DNA of 64,000 nucleotides from Emydura subglobosa (GCA_007922225.1 ML679961.1:74474652-74538651), one strand, 5' to 3'; shown: positions 35,766 through 48,249, counted from the stretch's first letter. Notes: a model not told the origin generated them from the letters alone. Numbers and translations are program-made.

Positions 35766-38500
35766 AGGCTTGAGAAGCACACCAGACTGCAACCCATCCA
35801 GTCAGCCACATTATCAAATCACATTTGCCACGGGCACCTGCTGCCCCTGGTACCAGTCCCTGCAAAACTTGTTTCAGCAATCTTTCTCCACTCATCTGTC
35901 CCACAAACTTCAGCTTTCTTCATCTGATTGTCTTGAGGATACCAGGTATCATCAGTCTTGCTGTAAATTGGGTTGCCCCGGGCTATAGCTAACATGCAGC
36001 AATCATCTGTACCATTTCAACTGGAAGGCAGAAAGCTTCTTAATGTCCTGTTTCCTTATCATCCATGTCTCACATATATATATCTAGATGCTGAAGACAA
36101 GAGACTGCAACAATTTCATTTTACCCTTCATGGTAATATATTTTTTTCTCCAAATGTGGCTGAGCGTTGCTAGGGCTGCAGTCATGAATCCAACACAACC
36201 TTCCAACATAAAAATGTTAGCCTTAAATCAAATTCTAAGTTGGCAAGCAGCATTTTTATTACTTTACCTGTCTGTACATTCCTATTATCGTACATGGAAA
36301 TATTTGTTGGTTTGTGTGTGTAAGGGGAAATCGGCATTTATTGAATTTACTAATAAATATCTAATCTTTTCAAGCTATCCTCAATCAAACCAACTACTTT
36401 GCTCTTGCCCCACAAACATTGAAGCTGTTCTGCTTCCATGGAGACTTTTATATCAGCCTTATTACATTTACACCAATTCCAACCAAATGAAGGACTGCCC
36501 ATACAGATTTTCTGTCATATGCTGTCAAACACCTTAGCAAAATTTACAAAAACATGGACCATCATCTTAGAATTCTCCAGCACTTTCTCACATAACACAT
36601 GTAGATAGATTATTTTTTCCACTGTACCTATTTTGGGTCTAAACCACTTGTTCTTGAACCAGAAGGTTCTCTATCTTGCACAATTCTTTTCAGAATGATG
36701 TGCAGCAATATTTGCTAGGGTGTATCAATAATGAGATTGTTCAGTAATTTCCACAAACAGCCAGGTCTCCCATTTTATGAACAAAAACCATCAGGGACAG
36801 TTTGAGTCTTGGACCATCTTCCAGACTGCCAAATCACGTTGACAAGCTTATGGTATGTCTGGATGAGTGCCTCTCCATCACTTTTAATTTTTCTTCTTGT
36901 ATATTTTCCACTACAGAAGCTTTATTGCTTTTCAGTGTCCACACTGCATCCTCAACTTCTTCAATCAGAGGAGGAGGTTCATTGAAATGAGTCAAGCGTC
37001 TTGCATAAATCTTCTCTGCCTCTTTGAACAAAATTAATTCTAAATTGGATGTTATATTATACAGTTCTTGTCAATGCTTATCCCAAGCATTGGGTGAAAT
37101 GGTATTTTTCCTTCCAGGGAAATCTTTCGGAAGGTCTTGCTGGTTTAGTAGGCCTTCCTAGTGGCATTTGCTGCAAGAATTGCATATATTGATGCACTGT
37201 CGTTCAAGCCAATCTTCTTTTGCCACTTTAATCAGTGTATCTATTTCTTGCATCATATAAGAATATTTCTCTCTTGCAGTTTCATCCATCTTCCTTTGTG
37301 CTTTTAGCTTCCTTCATTGATTGCATGACTTGATAATCTTCTTCGTGATCCCAGGTGTCTTCTTTAAGATCTCTTTCCCCAGGAATTAATCCATGGTCTC
37401 TGTAATGCATCAGGAGACATTATGCTCTGTCTCTTTTAATCTACCAATGCAGAGATCAGCAGCTTTTGTTCAATTGTCTTCTTGAATTCCACTTGTGTTT
37501 CAGAGACTTCCAATTTGTCAATATTATAATAGACTCTGAAGGCATGTTGGTCATTTCCTGCTTTGAAGTTTGGTCTCTATGTTGGCTATTAATATGTTAT
37601 GTTAGCCTTCTTGAAGGATCTACTCCTCATCAGACCAGAATGCCACCTCTTTGAGATCATGGTGAAGTTGATCTGGATCTGAGTCTGCAAACCTGGCAAA
37701 GTCCAAATCATTCACCATGACAGTTTGTGCTTGAATAAGATATTTGTTAATAGTAAGTCACTTCCCATTGCAAATTGCATGAGTCACAATCCTCAGCTAT
37801 TTGTCTTGCCATACCCAAACTTTCCATCACACCTGTGCCATTTTGAGGATGAAGGTATTCATTCCAATCACCTTCTGCAGTTAAGATGTCTCTACTGAGA
37901 ACAACTGGTAGCTCCTTTTTGACGTTGTCACAGAATTTCTCAGCTCCTTCATTATCACAGTCACTAGTTGGGGTTGTAACACTGCAAAACTGTTATTTTA
38001 TAGGGATGGGCTGCCAGTGTGAGGGTCATCAGCTGCTGATGCTGCAGCTGACTGGTTTGTAGGCCATCATGTAAGAGCTGATCTGCTGCCTCATCAGCAG
38101 TCCAACCCATGCTGTCTTATTCTGTCATCACCACTCCAAGTCAGCGTGTTTTCTTCTGCAAATCTGCAGTAATCATCATTCTACTCCTAGTCCCTGTGGA
38201 CTCTCACAAACCAGTCACATCCCATTTATATGAGGAGAGCTCATTTTGTATTAGCTGGAGGTAACTTGCTTTATTAGTATTAACATTCCATGAACTGATG
38301 GAGAACACTTTCCTGGCCAATTTAATTTGCTTGGAACCCAGTTGTCCCTTCTTGAACGCACCACTGGAATTTATCTGTGCAAATATGTCTGTTCCCCTGA
38401 ACAAGGTAGCCAATATGTCACCTCTATTCTGAAGTGCCATATCATCATGAGTTACCAGGGACAATATTGCTGGTAGCATCCATCTCCACTCTAGCATCCA
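35766..38500 (-). mobile_element. Old LINE, RTE-like, minus strand
   Basis: Reading down from 38497, the endonuclease starts with ISSWNVNTNKASYLQLIQNE and WDVTGL, the usual 'WNVRT' start of RTE-like endonucleases. Then come VLQCYNPN (near 37970) and, near 37640, LQTQIQINFTMI, like the 'IDHIMI' end of the domain. RT follows at 37031-36834 (PPPLIEEVEDAVWTLKSNKA), then KMGDLAVCGNY and, near 36530, AKVFDS, the 'AFDSV' block. The C-terminal part near 36050-35800 has LKWYR. Many stops; order and content show one element. RTE/RTE-X is the likely group. Confidence 0.75.
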
Positions 38501-39439
38501 TAGCCGTTGTCATCCAAGGATAATTATCTACCTTGAGGGGTGTCACACCCTTCATTGAATACCGAATTTCCTTCTTCTAGGTGGGCTGTCTACCAAGGCC
38601 GAAGAGCCTCTCCTACTCTGAGCATTTTGGTTTCTTTAAAAGGCACCAGACACTCATCTTTCATGCACCCCTATTCATAGAAACACCTCTGCCACATGAA
38701 GGCACTTGATGGGCAGTTTGGCTGTCAGAGGTGATTTGTTTTGCCAGCTATTTGGGCATTTTATAGGAGTTGGGAGCTCATCCTCAACCCCACCTTGGCC
38801 ATAATAGTCCAAATTACAGTTCAGAATTAAAGGACGAGGTGTATCCCTATCCACAATCCTCCTTGATTCAATCTAAATATGTATCTTTAAGAGGTTGCTT
38901 TTACTATAAATCTCCCTAGCCAGGAATCATTTTTACAGTGAAAGGAAATGCATGGATTCAAATGGATTGGACGATGATTGGGAACTGAAAGGAGGAGTCT
39001 AGTGAAGAGGGAGAAAGAATCTCTGACTGATTGATCTGTATGGTTAATGTTTGCCAGGTTGTTCATTTTAAATAATTAATTCTGGTGTCATGTAATGTTG
39101 CCGTGTCATCAAACAGTAAAAACCGCTGCAAACTGCTCTCCCAGAAATGATTTCATCTCCTTTCTTTTCTTTCTTTCTCTCTCCCCTCCCCTGTGCTATT
39201 CCAGGAAAGAACAATGGAATAAATCCTCTCTCAAAGGCATAGTGACAAGGCACAGGTTAGGTCTAGGGGATTTGAGATTTAAATATGACAATATTATGTG
39301 GTTTGGGGGAAAAATACCAAGACCATATTTGTTGGGGGGGGAGGCGGGAGGAAATGACTTCAATATTTTTTAGAGAAATCTTTAGTAAGTAAAACCTCAT
39401 TTTCAGAAACAGTGGTTTGTGTGGGTTTTGCTCGCCACT
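38501..39439. other. No gene seen
   Basis: Unique sequence with a CT-rich run at about 39159-39190 and G runs near 39330. The 92-codon frame at 39095-39373 is without domain. Confidence 0.5.
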
Positions 39440-39640
39440 ACCCTTTTCTGTTGAGGAAACAGAAATGTGTAGTACAATGAGCAGACGACTGGGAAGAAAA
39501 AACTCCTGAGTTTTATTCCCAGCTATGAGACTGTGACTCTGGTAGCTTTAGCTGAATCACTTAACAAGTCTATACCTCAGTTTCTCCATCTGTAACAGGA
39601 ATAAAAGATGCAGCCAAAGAGCATAAAAATGTGCTAAAGG
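39440..39640 (+). repeat. MIR SINE, plus strand
   Basis: gagttttattcccagctatg (B-box area), then gctgaatcacttaacaagtc and cctcagtttctccatctgta, the canonical MIR core. Confidence 0.88.
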
Positions 39641-42193
39641 TTTCGGGCCTTTCTGATTTGTGGAATTATTTGATTGTGCTGATGTAAATGAACATGTTCA
39701 GGCACATTTCAGTTTTAGAGACACTACAGGGTTTAGTGCTATTCCCTATTTCAAGTATAAAGCATATATCTGAAATCTATAATAGCCATAAACTAGAATG
39801 AAATTTTATAAATAAATCCATGGCCCTGCATGGGAATCCCTAAAATTCATGAAAATTTTGGAATTTTTAAATTCATTTGAACATTTTAAACAGAAGTGTC
39901 AATTACTTATTTTTCTCTAGCCTTCTGTTTAAGTATCAGTCATCCAATAAAGCAAACATAATACTATGTGACTTGGGTGACTAGTCACCCAATAAGACCA
40001 AATAGACTAATCTAAGCAAACAGTTTTCGAGCATCTACAAAGTATGGGATTTATCTAGCCAAAGTAATTGGTGAATATGTAAGAATGACAATTACATTTG
40101 CAGAAATCAGGACTGATTCACAACTTATTTGTTTAACAAGAAATAGGCTAAATTTATAACAAATAATGGACCAGGTCCAGCAAGGGCCAAGGTTTACAAA
40201 AGCAACCAGTGACCTTAGAGGCCTCCATTTTTGGTTCTTCCCTTGAAACAACCTAAAGGGTTTCATTGTACAAAAGTCCTGGATGCCCACTTTCTGAAAC
40301 TCAGGCCCATGTAGGGCCATGTTGTAAGTTGGGCATCCTTAAAATGGAGGTACTCAAAATCTTGACCAGGATAGAGTTCATTTCATTTAATCTGATTATT
40401 TATAAAGTTTCTGGTTCAATCATATTGCAGAAAAGTTGGACAACTAATTTATCGTATGTTATAATCTTGGCGCACACAACATCATTCTGAAGAGTGCTTT
40501 GCTTGTGTGATGTAATAGCAGTAAAATAGGGAAGGATAGTGTTCACTGTGAGAAAAGGTCCTCCAAGTTTAGATACAGTACATTCATTGACTTTGCTTTT
40601 GCCTCAAGGGTTATTTATGACTGTATAAACTACTTTGACTTTTACTGCTCCATGGGAAGATACTTAACCCAACACTAGTAAACAGAATAAACACATCATT
40701 TCTTCCTGCTATTACTGTAGTTCCCCATTTATCATCTGAACTTATAGTCATTGGCATTTGGGGGATTTTACTGGGGTGATTTTACTGGGGTGGTGTTTTT
40801 TAACATTGGAATTCACTGGTAGGAAGCAGAGTCTGTTAATTTCCAACCAGAATCTAAACACAGTTCTACTGATGCTTCTCATGTATATTGTTTCAGAGTT
40901 AATTATTTTTGCTGCATTGGCTAAAAGTCTAGTGGAGATTCCTTTTCACAAATGCATTTCCATGAGTTTCAACCACTAGTGTAAAGCTCATTCTTCCAGA
41001 GGACGATGTTACAGCACTCCTGGGAGAGAACATTCCAATGAAGCCATAGGGAGAGAGGAAATGTTATTAAAAGCAAGGACAAATGAATGAGCATCAGAAG
41101 TCAAACTGAAGTCCTGACCACTTCTAATTTGTAACATACCCACAGCATTTTTCTTAAGGGAATGTTTTGAACTCAATATCCTGCCCAAATTCCAACTGGG
41201 TAATTATATTTTCCTTACTTCTAATTTCCTTTGTACTTTAAATGGAATTTGGCATTCTTTGTTATGATGTTAAACACTTGCTAGGTTTCACCCCCAAAAT
41301 TAGTGGTAGGTGAAGAGATTCCCATATATACATTTTGTGTAAAGCCCTTTGGACTCCTTCTGGATGAAAAACTATAAGAGTAAGGTATCATCATCTAAAC
41401 CTTTTTCCCCCCAAACTACCTCAGGTTACTTGAAGCTAGGTTCCAGCGCTTCTTTTTACAACTGACCATTGCAGCCATACAAAGAATGCTGTAACTCACA
41501 TCCCAGGGCCAAGCAGCTCTATAGATATGAAAATGTCAGTAAATATGACAGAACAGCTGTAATCTGTTAATGAGAAAATTAGTGGAGGCTCAGGAGATGC
41601 TAATTGAAAAGTCATATTTCCACAGTGAAGGTGGGGGGGAGGAGTTGTTGCAGGCTAGTTGTGATAGCCTCTGATTGAAATGTTGCTTACTCCTGGGCAC
41701 ATGGATCTTAGTAACAGATACACCAACGTGCACGTACTTCCCCACTGCAAGATACAAAGAAGGAACACGTTTCTGAAGCACTATAGTAAATGGATGAAAT
41801 ATGTGATCATAGTCTAAAGAAAATGAGCATCAAATATCTCTATGATATCTCATTTTGAGGGATACATAGTAAGTTGATGCAGAGTCAAGTTCAATGATCA
41901 ATAAAACTCCAAGTTATTACATTAAGAAAGATATGAGAAGAGGGTTTTGACTTAGGTTTTTGAAGAAATAATTGAAACCAGCCAATGAGCTGGATTTTTT
42001 GGTCTGAAAACATATATAAAATATACTTCAAAAAGCCAGTCTTGAATTTTGAGAGTAGTGTTGTAAATATAAAATAAACATGTTTAAAAAACAAAATGCA
42101 AAAATGATTTAAATTTTGAATCACGGTGTGTGTAGTATTTCTCAAAAATGCTATTTTTGGCTATGGTAGAATATCTTGGTATATTTGTGGAAA
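39641..42193. other. No gene; a reptile repeat at about 40260-40370
   Basis: 40265-40370 contains gatgcccactttctgaaact and aaaatggaggtactcaaaat, which match a short interspersed palindromic repeat of sauropsids. Otherwise unique. Small frames have no domain. Confidence 0.45.
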
Positions 42194-42260
42194 GCCCTGA
42201 CCTAGCAAAATGCTTAAGCACATGCTTAACTTTAAGCACTTGAATAATTTGCATGACTTC
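42194..42260. repeat. Half of a palindromic reptile repeat
   Basis: tgcttaagcacatgcttaac followed by tttaagcacttgaa is one arm of a common palindromic repeat. The second arm is not clear. Confidence 0.5.
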
Positions 42261-44067
42261 AGGTTTGCATTGGCCTTCAAGTAAGGCATGATCATAACTT
42301 TAGAGTTTTGTTATATTATTAGCTAATGGATATGAAACGCTCTGAAATCAGAAAGTGGTGTAAGTTATATTTTGTTAATTATTATTTCTAATTTTCTTAG
42401 CATAAATCTGAAACCAGGACTTTCAGCACTGATGCACATACCTCAGCCATTTGAGCTAAAGAAGAAACTGGATTAGCTAATAGCAATAGTAGGCTGTTCT
42501 CCCCTATGTAGATCAGCAACTAGTGGACACATGACACACTTAGCCAGTGTTTTACACAGGGGAAAAATGTTTTCCGTTTTTAAAAATCCTTCATTAGCCA
42601 AAAGAGAGAGATTTATTTGTGGCATTTCCTAGCGCTGACACACACAAAGATCTGTTACAAAAAAACTGGGAAGTTTCCACAGTGTTTTTAAGTCTACTTC
42701 CCCCCACATACATACTAGGCCAGCATTATAGTAATTCTGGCTCTCATAAGCTGAACAGATAATTCTCCTGATATTGTAACAAATCTCTGAATATCTGATC
42801 CAAAATATTCCCCTCTTCTTTAAACTGGAAAAATTCCATATTTGCAAAAGTGTCCACTTTATTCCCCCCCCCCCCCCCCCCAGTATGATACTTTATTGCT
42901 CCTTCACATCCTCAGCTCTTTGTTGTCTTAAATTTCATCCATTATTGTCAAAATATTTTGCTTTTCCATACACAAAAAACAAATATATTCATTATCTAAA
43001 TCACTTTCATATTTAAGATTGGGCAACAACAAACAAGAGAATAAAGGTAGTGCCTCACAAAATATCAGCTACTTCATTTGCAGACAACAAAGACCTAGAA
43101 ATGTAAAGGTGCGGTACACAGAGAAACAAGATCACAAGTTACATATATATATGTACATACATCTGTATGTAACTTATATAAAATACATCATAGACAAGCA
43201 AGCAAGAATACCAAAAGCTTAATTTTTCAGTAAGTGAAGTGACTTTAGTCTTATCCCTTTCAATGCTGCCTTGCAAATATTTACAGTTGGAAAGGAAAGA
43301 GTTAATATGCAGTAATAAGTTCAATGCCTAATGGCTGTTGGTTGTGTCTATTGTTAGATGCCCAGTTATCCCCTCAGCATCCTTGAATGCCTCTGCATTG
43401 GTAAGGTCAGATACACTAGAAGTGCTTGAATCTAAGAAGAACAGCATTACTATACCCTGCACATTTAAGAGCTAAAAGAAAAAGCTGGCCTCTTCCACTC
43501 ACAAAAACAAGTTACAATTTTAGATGTATTTTTAGCTGACATTTGACAGAACCATATTGCTTTTCAAATACACCTTGAAATGTCCGTTTCTTTAGCTGCC
43601 TCTGTCTTTGTATGCTTGCTGTTTGAAGATAAGTCAGTCATTTGGGTGACTTAGGAATGAGGAGAAGCAGCACTCAGCAGCATGCAGATGTTGGAAAAGG
43701 CAGTGAAACGAACAGCTCATGAAATGTTCCTCCTCGTATGTATCCTTATATTTTGGTTAGAAACATCTGTAGGAGGATAGGCTCTTAAACACTGTTAGGG
43801 AATGTTTACATACATAAGGGCAAACCCTGTCCCAGCCTCCATGGTTTCAGAGGCTCCCTTGGCAGCGGAACCAATACAATTCTGCAGAATTCCAGGGACC
43901 ATGCAGGCAGCAGGGAGTGTGCTACAGGTGTAAGGCACAGAGGCCAACTTTGCAGGGATATCTGCAGATGGGAGCAAATCCTCTCCTACTTCCTCCTTCA
44001 GCGAGTCCAGGCAGAACCTCCTCATTCATTTTCTGGAGCACACTTCCCTGCGTTTGTAGGATGGGTT
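42261..44067. other. No gene; poly-C run at 42864-42881
   Basis: Unique sequence. A run of 18 C could be length-variable or a sequencing weak point. 43140-43180 is rich in TATA/ACATA. The part around 43550-43720 is repeat-free and could be conserved noncoding DNA, by texture only. Confidence 0.45.
42864..42881. repeat. Poly-C homopolymer, 18 bases
   Basis: Uninterrupted C run. Confidence 0.95.
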
Positions 44068-44190
44068 TTCATAGATTCATAAAGTCTGTCTAGAAGGGAC
44101 CACTGTGATCATCTAATCTGACCTCCTGTGTAATGCAAGCCACATTAATTCCCGTTTGAACTAGAGCATGTCTTTTAAAAAAAATTGAGG
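44068..44190 (-). repeat. CR1 3' end fragment, minus strand
   Basis: tcatagattcataaagtctg, gaagggaccactgtgatcat and ctaatctgacctcctgtgta are the inverse of a turtle CR1 3' UTR. Confidence 0.8.
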
Positions 44191-45177
44191 TGAGGTAGGC
44201 CGGTGGAGCTATGATTATGCAAATAGAGTGGTTAAAGCCCCAGTAAAGGTGTGGGGAGGGAGTTATGAACCTGCAGGGGGGGCTAAGTCTGTCAAAACAT
44301 AGTAGTAACTGTCAATCAGCCTCAGTATAACACTGTAGTCTGGGATGGAATATTGCATTTTCCTGATCCCTCTAGGCCAACGCAAATGCACCCCATTTGC
44401 CTGAACCATGTGTTCAGTCCAGGATATGGTCCTGAATGCATGTATTCAACTACCTTAAGTAGTTTTTCAGCTTTCTTTTTCACCCTCCAAAGACACATTA
44501 ATGGACTGTCAGTCATTTCCCCACAGCACAATGAACATCTGCCTACTCATTTTTATTATTTTTAACAAGTCTTAGAGCATCTAGACACATTACTTTGAAA
44601 GATTTTCAGGACTAGTAAGCTCAAAAGTAAATACAAGCATATAATGGTTTTTCATATTTATAATGAGAGATTTTAATGGTTCCTAAATTAGATAATGAAA
44701 AGGAATAGTGATTATTGATGGTTAAGGGTATAATTCTTTCCAACAAAGGATAGTTGCAAAATGATTCTGTACAGTTCAGAAGACTAACTTGGAGATTTAA
44801 AAAATGTACATGTGCTGCTAACACTTTGACTGGCTGAATTAAAATGTGCTTAACCTTTACTGTTTAGACAACACAAATATGTATCTGATTTGGAGGGTTA
44901 TCAAATGTTGTGGTGATTAACTTTTAAAAAATGCCACCTTTCATAGCTGCATAAAGCTTCATTGTGTTTTACTTGGTACTAAGAGAGAGTGTGTGTGTGT
45001 GTGTGCATGCATACACGCGCATTAGACAAACAGGTGAATTATATGTCCAGTTCATGAAAAGCATAAATGGGAATACTGAGATTTGCACAAGGATGTGAGT
45101 CATGTTTTGTCAGTAACAAGGTAAGTCATTTGGTCTCAATTGACTATCCTAGATGGTATTGTTATTCATTCATAACG
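44191..45177. other. No gene; (TG)n near 44990-45005
   Basis: Unique sequence. The short frames on both strands at 44322-44565 mirror each other and have no domain. Confidence 0.45.
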
Positions 45178-45474
45178 TAACAGACATTACTGATACAAAA
45201 TGGAATGACAAAAATCAGTGGATGACTATAACACATGGCTATAAAATATACAAGGAGGGCAGCTTAGGTCCTAGAGGTGTAGGGGGTTTCAATGTACCAA
45301 TATTCCATAGAATCTAATAAAATAAAATTTGAAGGGCGAGGCCCCCTCATAGAATATACATGGATACAAATCCAAAATGATGAGAATACAAATGTAATAG
45401 TAGGGTTATGCTACCTGACTCCTGATCAAGAAAAGGATACTAAGTGCACAGTACAAGTACAAAGAGGCAACAAA
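45178..45474 (+). pseudogene. CR1-like LINE endonuclease, part 1
   Basis: Reads TDTKWNDKNQWMTITHGYKI and KEGSLGPRGVGGFQ, then, in the next phase, LIEYTWIQIQNDENTNVIVG and LCYLTPDQEKD. These are the CR1 endonuclease blocks 'DGYKLFR...GRRGGGVAL', 'ESLWVRI' and 'VGVCYRPPDQ'. The frame is cut at 45474 by the Harbinger insertion and resumes at 47686. Confidence 0.8.
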
Positions 45475-45779
45475 GGCCATGTCTATAGCACAGATTTAAG
45501 TCAACTCAAGTTATACTGACTATCATAAACTGCTATAATTACATTGCTTGTGCAATTTTATACAATGTTGCTTGTGTCGGTGGAGCATACTCAGAGTAGG
45601 TGCTCTAGCATCGACAGAGAGAACAGTGCACTGTGGGTAGCTATCCGACTGTGCAACTTGCCACTTTGAGTTCTGGGAATGGATCACAGTGGATCACAGG
45701 TGTGGGATCACCATCCCATGATGCAGTTTTCTTCGTCCCATCATTCCATGGGCTTCTGACTATGTTTTGCACCGTTTTT

Positions 45780-46217
45780 CAACAGACCCTGTAAACTCTG
45801 CATTCGCAAGCTCTATTTGAAAGCCTGGATCCTGCACTGCTCTCCCGTCTTGTGATAAGTGTTATGAATACAACGTGGCTGATCATGAGATGCGATTCTG
45901 AAAATGAATCGGTATTGCCTGCCCTGCTATGTAACATAGAAAGAAACAATTCCAGATTGCTTTTGGCATTCATGGAGCAGCTGCATACTGTGGACTGTTG
46001 CTATTGGGCTTGGAAAACAAGCATTGAGTAGTGGGATCACATCATTATGAATGTATGGAATGACAAGCAATGGATTCAGAACTTTCAGATGTTCAAAGAC
46101 ACCTTCCTGAAAGTGTGTGCGGCGTTCACCCCTGCACTATGGTGCAAGGACACCAAAATGAAAGCTACCCTCATGGTGGAGAAGCAAGATGTAGAAGGGG
46201 CTCTGGATGATTTCTAA
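45780..46217 (+). pseudogene. Harbinger transposase N-terminal remnant
   Basis: Reads FESLDPALLSRLVISVMNTT, LLLAFMEQLHTVDCCYWAWK, then WDHIIMNVWNDKQWIQNFQM and KDTFLKVCAAFTPALW, ending MKATLMVEKQDVEGALDDF and a stop. The 'WW..IV..VWDD.QWLQNFRM..TF..LC' pattern is the N-terminal part of turtle Harbinger transposases. The catalytic DDE part is absent; the join at VEKQ/DVEG suggests an internal deletion. Confidence 0.75.
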
Positions 46218-46661
46218 AGGGGGATTACTATAAGAACCTAGGGACACTATTGTAAATTATGGCACCGTTTTCCACAGGTGGAGGTGATCAAAGCCAATAT
46301 CTCACTCCTGAGGGTAACCGAGGATGCAAGGATGTGGCTTCAGACCAGGTCCCTATACTGCTCACCTGTGTGCCACTTTGGTTCCTGCAGAGTAATTGAT
46401 GATTGCTGTGGCAAAGTTTCCTACAGTGGGGGGAAAAAGCAAAAGCAGCTCTGCCAAGGAACCTTCAGCAGAGGGATTGGCGAGTACCTCCAGGAATGTT
46501 TCCTAGTGATCTCTATGGAGCATTCCTGTGAAATCTCAGTCTGCATTAACAAACTTTTCCACAGGGCCACCATTGTATAGCTGCATGGGGAAATGGGAAG
46601 CAGACACAAACAGTGCTAGGCTTGTTAATTTCTATCCCTTATCCCACTTCTAACATTTAAC

Positions 46662-46680
46662 AAAAAAAAAAAAAAAAAAA
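46662..46680. repeat. Poly-A run, 19 bases
   Basis: Uninterrupted A run inside the Harbinger element; not present in the copy at 17.4 kb. Confidence 0.9.
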
Positions 46681-46711
46681 GGACAGCTCCACCTCATGGC
46701 ACCATGCAGTA

Positions 46712-47140
46712 TCAAATCAAAATGGTGCTTATTTGGAGCATCCTGAGTCCTCCTGAGTCAGGTGCCCAAGACTGAGAGTGCTGTGGCTGGCTAGACCCCT
46801 GAGGAGTCAAAAAGAGGTCCTGGATTGCCACACTACTGAATGACTTTGTTGCCTGTCCCACACCCTCTTCCAACTCCACTTCCTCATCCATCACTTCATC
46901 CCCAGAGTTGATTCCACTGGCCGCTGCCTCCAGCCTCCCCTGAAGAATCCAGAGGGCTCTTGGAGGTGGAAGAGGGGTCATTGCCATGAATGGTTTCCAG
47001 CTCCTTGTAGAAACGGCAGGTCTTTGGCACCTCACCAGAGTGACGCTTTGCCTCCTCTTTGCATTCTGGTATGATTGCCCTAGCTCATTGATCGTAGCAT
47101 GGTACTGATTCATGTCCCTTTTGTGCCCCTCCTCCAACAT
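46712..47140 (-). pseudogene. Myb/SANT-like second protein of Harbinger (remnant)
   Basis: The 142-codon frame reads MLEEGHKRDMNQYHATINEL and GQSYQNAKRRQS, the second half of the Myb/SANT-like domain, then RALWILQGRLEAAASGINSG, an acidic stretch (DEVMDEEVELEEGVG) and IQDLFLTPQGSSQPQ. The first part of the domain lies upstream in another phase (to about 47260). Same protein as at 17503-18157. Broken. Confidence 0.8.
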
Positions 47141-47685
47141 GCCATGAGCAATCTACCCATAGGTATCGAAGTTCCTACAACTGGAGCGGAGCTGGGATTG
47201 CGCAACCTCCTCTCCCTACAGACCCAGAAGATCCAGCAACTCTGGTGTACTCTAGGTGGGAGCATGTTTGCTGCAGGGAGCAGGCATGGGCAGCTGGAAA
47301 GATGCTATTTGAACTCTCCTTGCTGCGCAAACAGGAAAAGGAATTTTAAAAATTCCTTGACCTTTAAAGGAGGAAGGGCACATGCCTGTGAACCTGGCTG
47401 CACAGCAGCAAAGGTCAAACTTCTGACCAGAGTGGTCATGATGGACATTGTGGGATACCTCCTGGAGGTTATTTATGGTGACAGAAGCAAGCGCAGTACC
47501 TACACTGACACTGTCGCTCTAACTTTGTCGCAAAAAGCTCCATGCCTCTTGTCAAGGTGATGTTATTATGTCAGCACAGCAGAAGAGTTAAATCGGTGCG
47601 AGGAGCACTGTAGTGTGTACACCTCCACTGTTTTGTCAATGAAAGCTGACTTTTGTCGACAAAATTGGGTAGTGTAGACAAGGCC

Positions 47686-47860
47686 TAAGTCTGACATATA
47701 ATAATAATGGGCAACTTCAGCCAGTAGCATATCAACTGGTCAAATTTCATATCACGTGTAGTGTTAGAAAAATAATTTCTCAGCACTGGCAACCAGTTCT
47801 TTCCATTCTGTGACCCCATGTTACTCTCATAAAGAAATACAGAGAATGGTCATTATCCTC
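47686..47860 (+). pseudogene. CR1-like LINE endonuclease, part 2
   Basis: Right after the Harbinger, the sequence reads IIIMGNFSQ, then a stop and HINWSNFIS. This is the 'MGDFN...IDW' block that follows 'VCYRPPDQ' in CR1 endonucleases. It is thus the continuation of 45178-45474. Where the LINE ends is unclear. Confidence 0.65.
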
Positions 47861-48123
47861 AGGTTTGAAAACTTATGCTTGTAAACAGTGGCTTCTTGAG
47901 AGGCTATTCTTGACGTAGTCATGAAGTTTTAAGTATAACTGAGCCACTGACTAACAATGACCATAGTGTAGGTTAAGCATTTTGTAGAGAGGGATTGTAC
48001 CAAAAATGATCCCGGTAACTCTAAACTTTAGAAAAGGAGATTTCCATGTGGTTCATAGTCAACATAAATATGAAGTCAGTGGGCACCGATGGTACAGAAA
48101 TAGGTGCCTATGGTTACATCCGT
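47861..48123. other. No gene seen
   Basis: Unique sequence between LINE part 2 and the palindromic repeat. Confidence 0.4.
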
Positions 48124-48249
48124 ATTTAGGTACCTAAATAAGTGGCCTACTTTAAAAAATGTTGAGCAACCAGCAGCTCCAATTCTCTTCAGTGGTACTG
48201 GATGCCCAGCATTCTTGAAAATGAGGTAACTTATTTAGGTGCTAAAACA
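48124..48249. repeat. Palindromic interspersed repeat, 126 bp
   Basis: atttaggtacctaaataagt at the left pairs with acttatttaggtgctaa at the right; the inner parts also pair. A decayed full-length hairpin of a common sauropsid repeat. Confidence 0.75.

Larger units (their letters stand above)
45475..47685. mobile_element. Harbinger (PIF) element, 2.2 kb, nested in a LINE
   Basis: Left end ggccatgtctat and right end gtgtagacaaggcc are an imperfect terminal inverted repeat. The 3-bp flanks are AAA (45472-45474) and TAA (47686-47688), fitting a Harbinger TWA duplication with one change. On the plus strand there is a transposase N-terminal remnant (45780-46217), on the minus strand a Myb/SANT-like frame (47140-46712). 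The middle of the transposase is gone, so this is an internally deleted, dead copy. 46200-47685 is the same as 16946-18384. Confidence 0.85.

Noticed and set aside
36088..36537. 149-codon plus-strand frame
   Set aside because: It is the antisense of the RTE-like LINE; the minus strand carries the recognisable RT blocks.
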